A stretch of 6,218 nt of DNA. Source: a bacterium. Its GTDB lineage: Bacteria; Verrucomicrobiota; Verrucomicrobiae; Limisphaerales; J093. Below are positions 6,048 through 6,218 of the stretch, piece by piece. Every line of letters starts with the position of its first letter. The stretch's first letter is position 1. The stretch is from contig JAKCAB010000570.1 in assembly GCA_021839785.1 (NCBI GenBank), forward strand, positions 1 through 6,218, read 5' to 3'. The translations under genes were made by a program, and so were the position numbers. The notes below the pieces were generated by a model, which saw only the letters and a program-made list of their open reading frames with translations, had not been told where the DNA came from and did no database searches.

Positions 6048-6218
6048 TTATCGTCCCGCGGGTTGAACCGCCGCCGGCTTGGGCGCGGGCAGGAGTTTGT
6101 CCAGCACGCCGGATTTGATCTTGATGGCCGAACCCACGACCGCCAGCGCCACTGCCGCCAGCAGTACGGCGTTGAACGCCACGCGCCGCCAGCCCTGGCC
6201 CACCGCGTCGCCCAGATA
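6048..6218 (-). CDS. C-terminal end of an unidentified membrane-anchored protein (partial)
   Basis: The minus-strand frame is open from the window edge to a TAA at 6050-6048, giving 56 residues. They begin YLGDAVGQGWRR, followed by a hydrophobic stretch of about 20 residues (VAFNAVLLAAVALAVVGSAI) preceded by two arginines, which is a likely membrane segment. A short amphipathic piece (KIKSGVLDKLL) and a Pro/Ala-rich tail ending PAGR come next. GC-rich third positions match the other genes. I cannot name the family from this fragment, and the start lies outside the window. It has the same orientation as tRNA-Leu, opposite to glnD-hemE-hemN, and its stop is one base from the palindromic element. 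Confidence 0.65.
   Translation of the reverse strand, partial: YLGDAVGQGWRRVAFNAVLLAAVALAVVGSAIKIKSGVLDKLLPAPKPAAVQPAGR

Noticed and set aside
5461..6066. Plus-strand 201-codon frame beginning through GVEPTHPYGYQILSLARLPIPPR
   Set aside because: The opening residues are the antisense translation of tRNA-Leu, a common spurious product. The rest crosses the palindromic element and has no family signal.

Overview
The window is a GC-rich bacterial chromosome segment. It carries three plus-strand housekeeping genes, then a tRNA region, then the 3' end of a minus-strand gene. High GC at third codon positions, weak or absent Shine-Dalgarno sequences, the order glnD-hemE-hemN and GC-rich palindromic intergenic repeats suggest a member of Verrucomicrobiota (Pedosphaera/Limisphaerales-like). 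That placement is inference, not proof; Planctomycetota or Acidobacteriota relatives are not excluded.

Layout. Positions 3-2099 hold the C-terminal three quarters of GlnD, the bifunctional PII uridylyl-transferase/uridylyl-removing enzyme; its nucleotidyltransferase core lies upstream of the window. After 56 nt comes hemE (2156-3274, uroporphyrinogen decarboxylase). A 233-nt spacer is built almost entirely of 7-bp units. Next is hemN (3508-4881, oxygen-independent coproporphyrinogen III oxidase). HemE makes coproporphyrinogen III and HemN converts it to protoporphyrinogen IX, so the pair performs consecutive steps of the protoporphyrin branch of heme synthesis.

Downstream of hemN are small hairpins and a good sigma70-type promoter with a GC-rich discriminator. 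These precede tRNA-Gly(UCC) and tRNA-Ser(GCU), which lie 5 nt apart and are probably co-transcribed. tRNA-Leu(CAA) lies on the opposite strand at 5477-5563. All three tRNAs encode their CCA ends.

Positions 5564-6047 hold no credible protein gene. Their right part (5860-6046) is a nested inverted-repeat element with a perfect 17-bp outer stem and two back-to-back perfect hairpins. It begins one base after the stop codon of a minus-strand gene (6048 to beyond 6218), whose visible C-terminus has one membrane-spanning segment and a Pro/Ala-rich tail.

The genes are ordinary. The most unusual content is the heptamer-based palindromic spacer between hemE and hemN and the nested palindrome at 5860-6046; both look like candidate dispersed repeats or structured RNA elements. 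I see no new defence, mobile or biosynthetic system.
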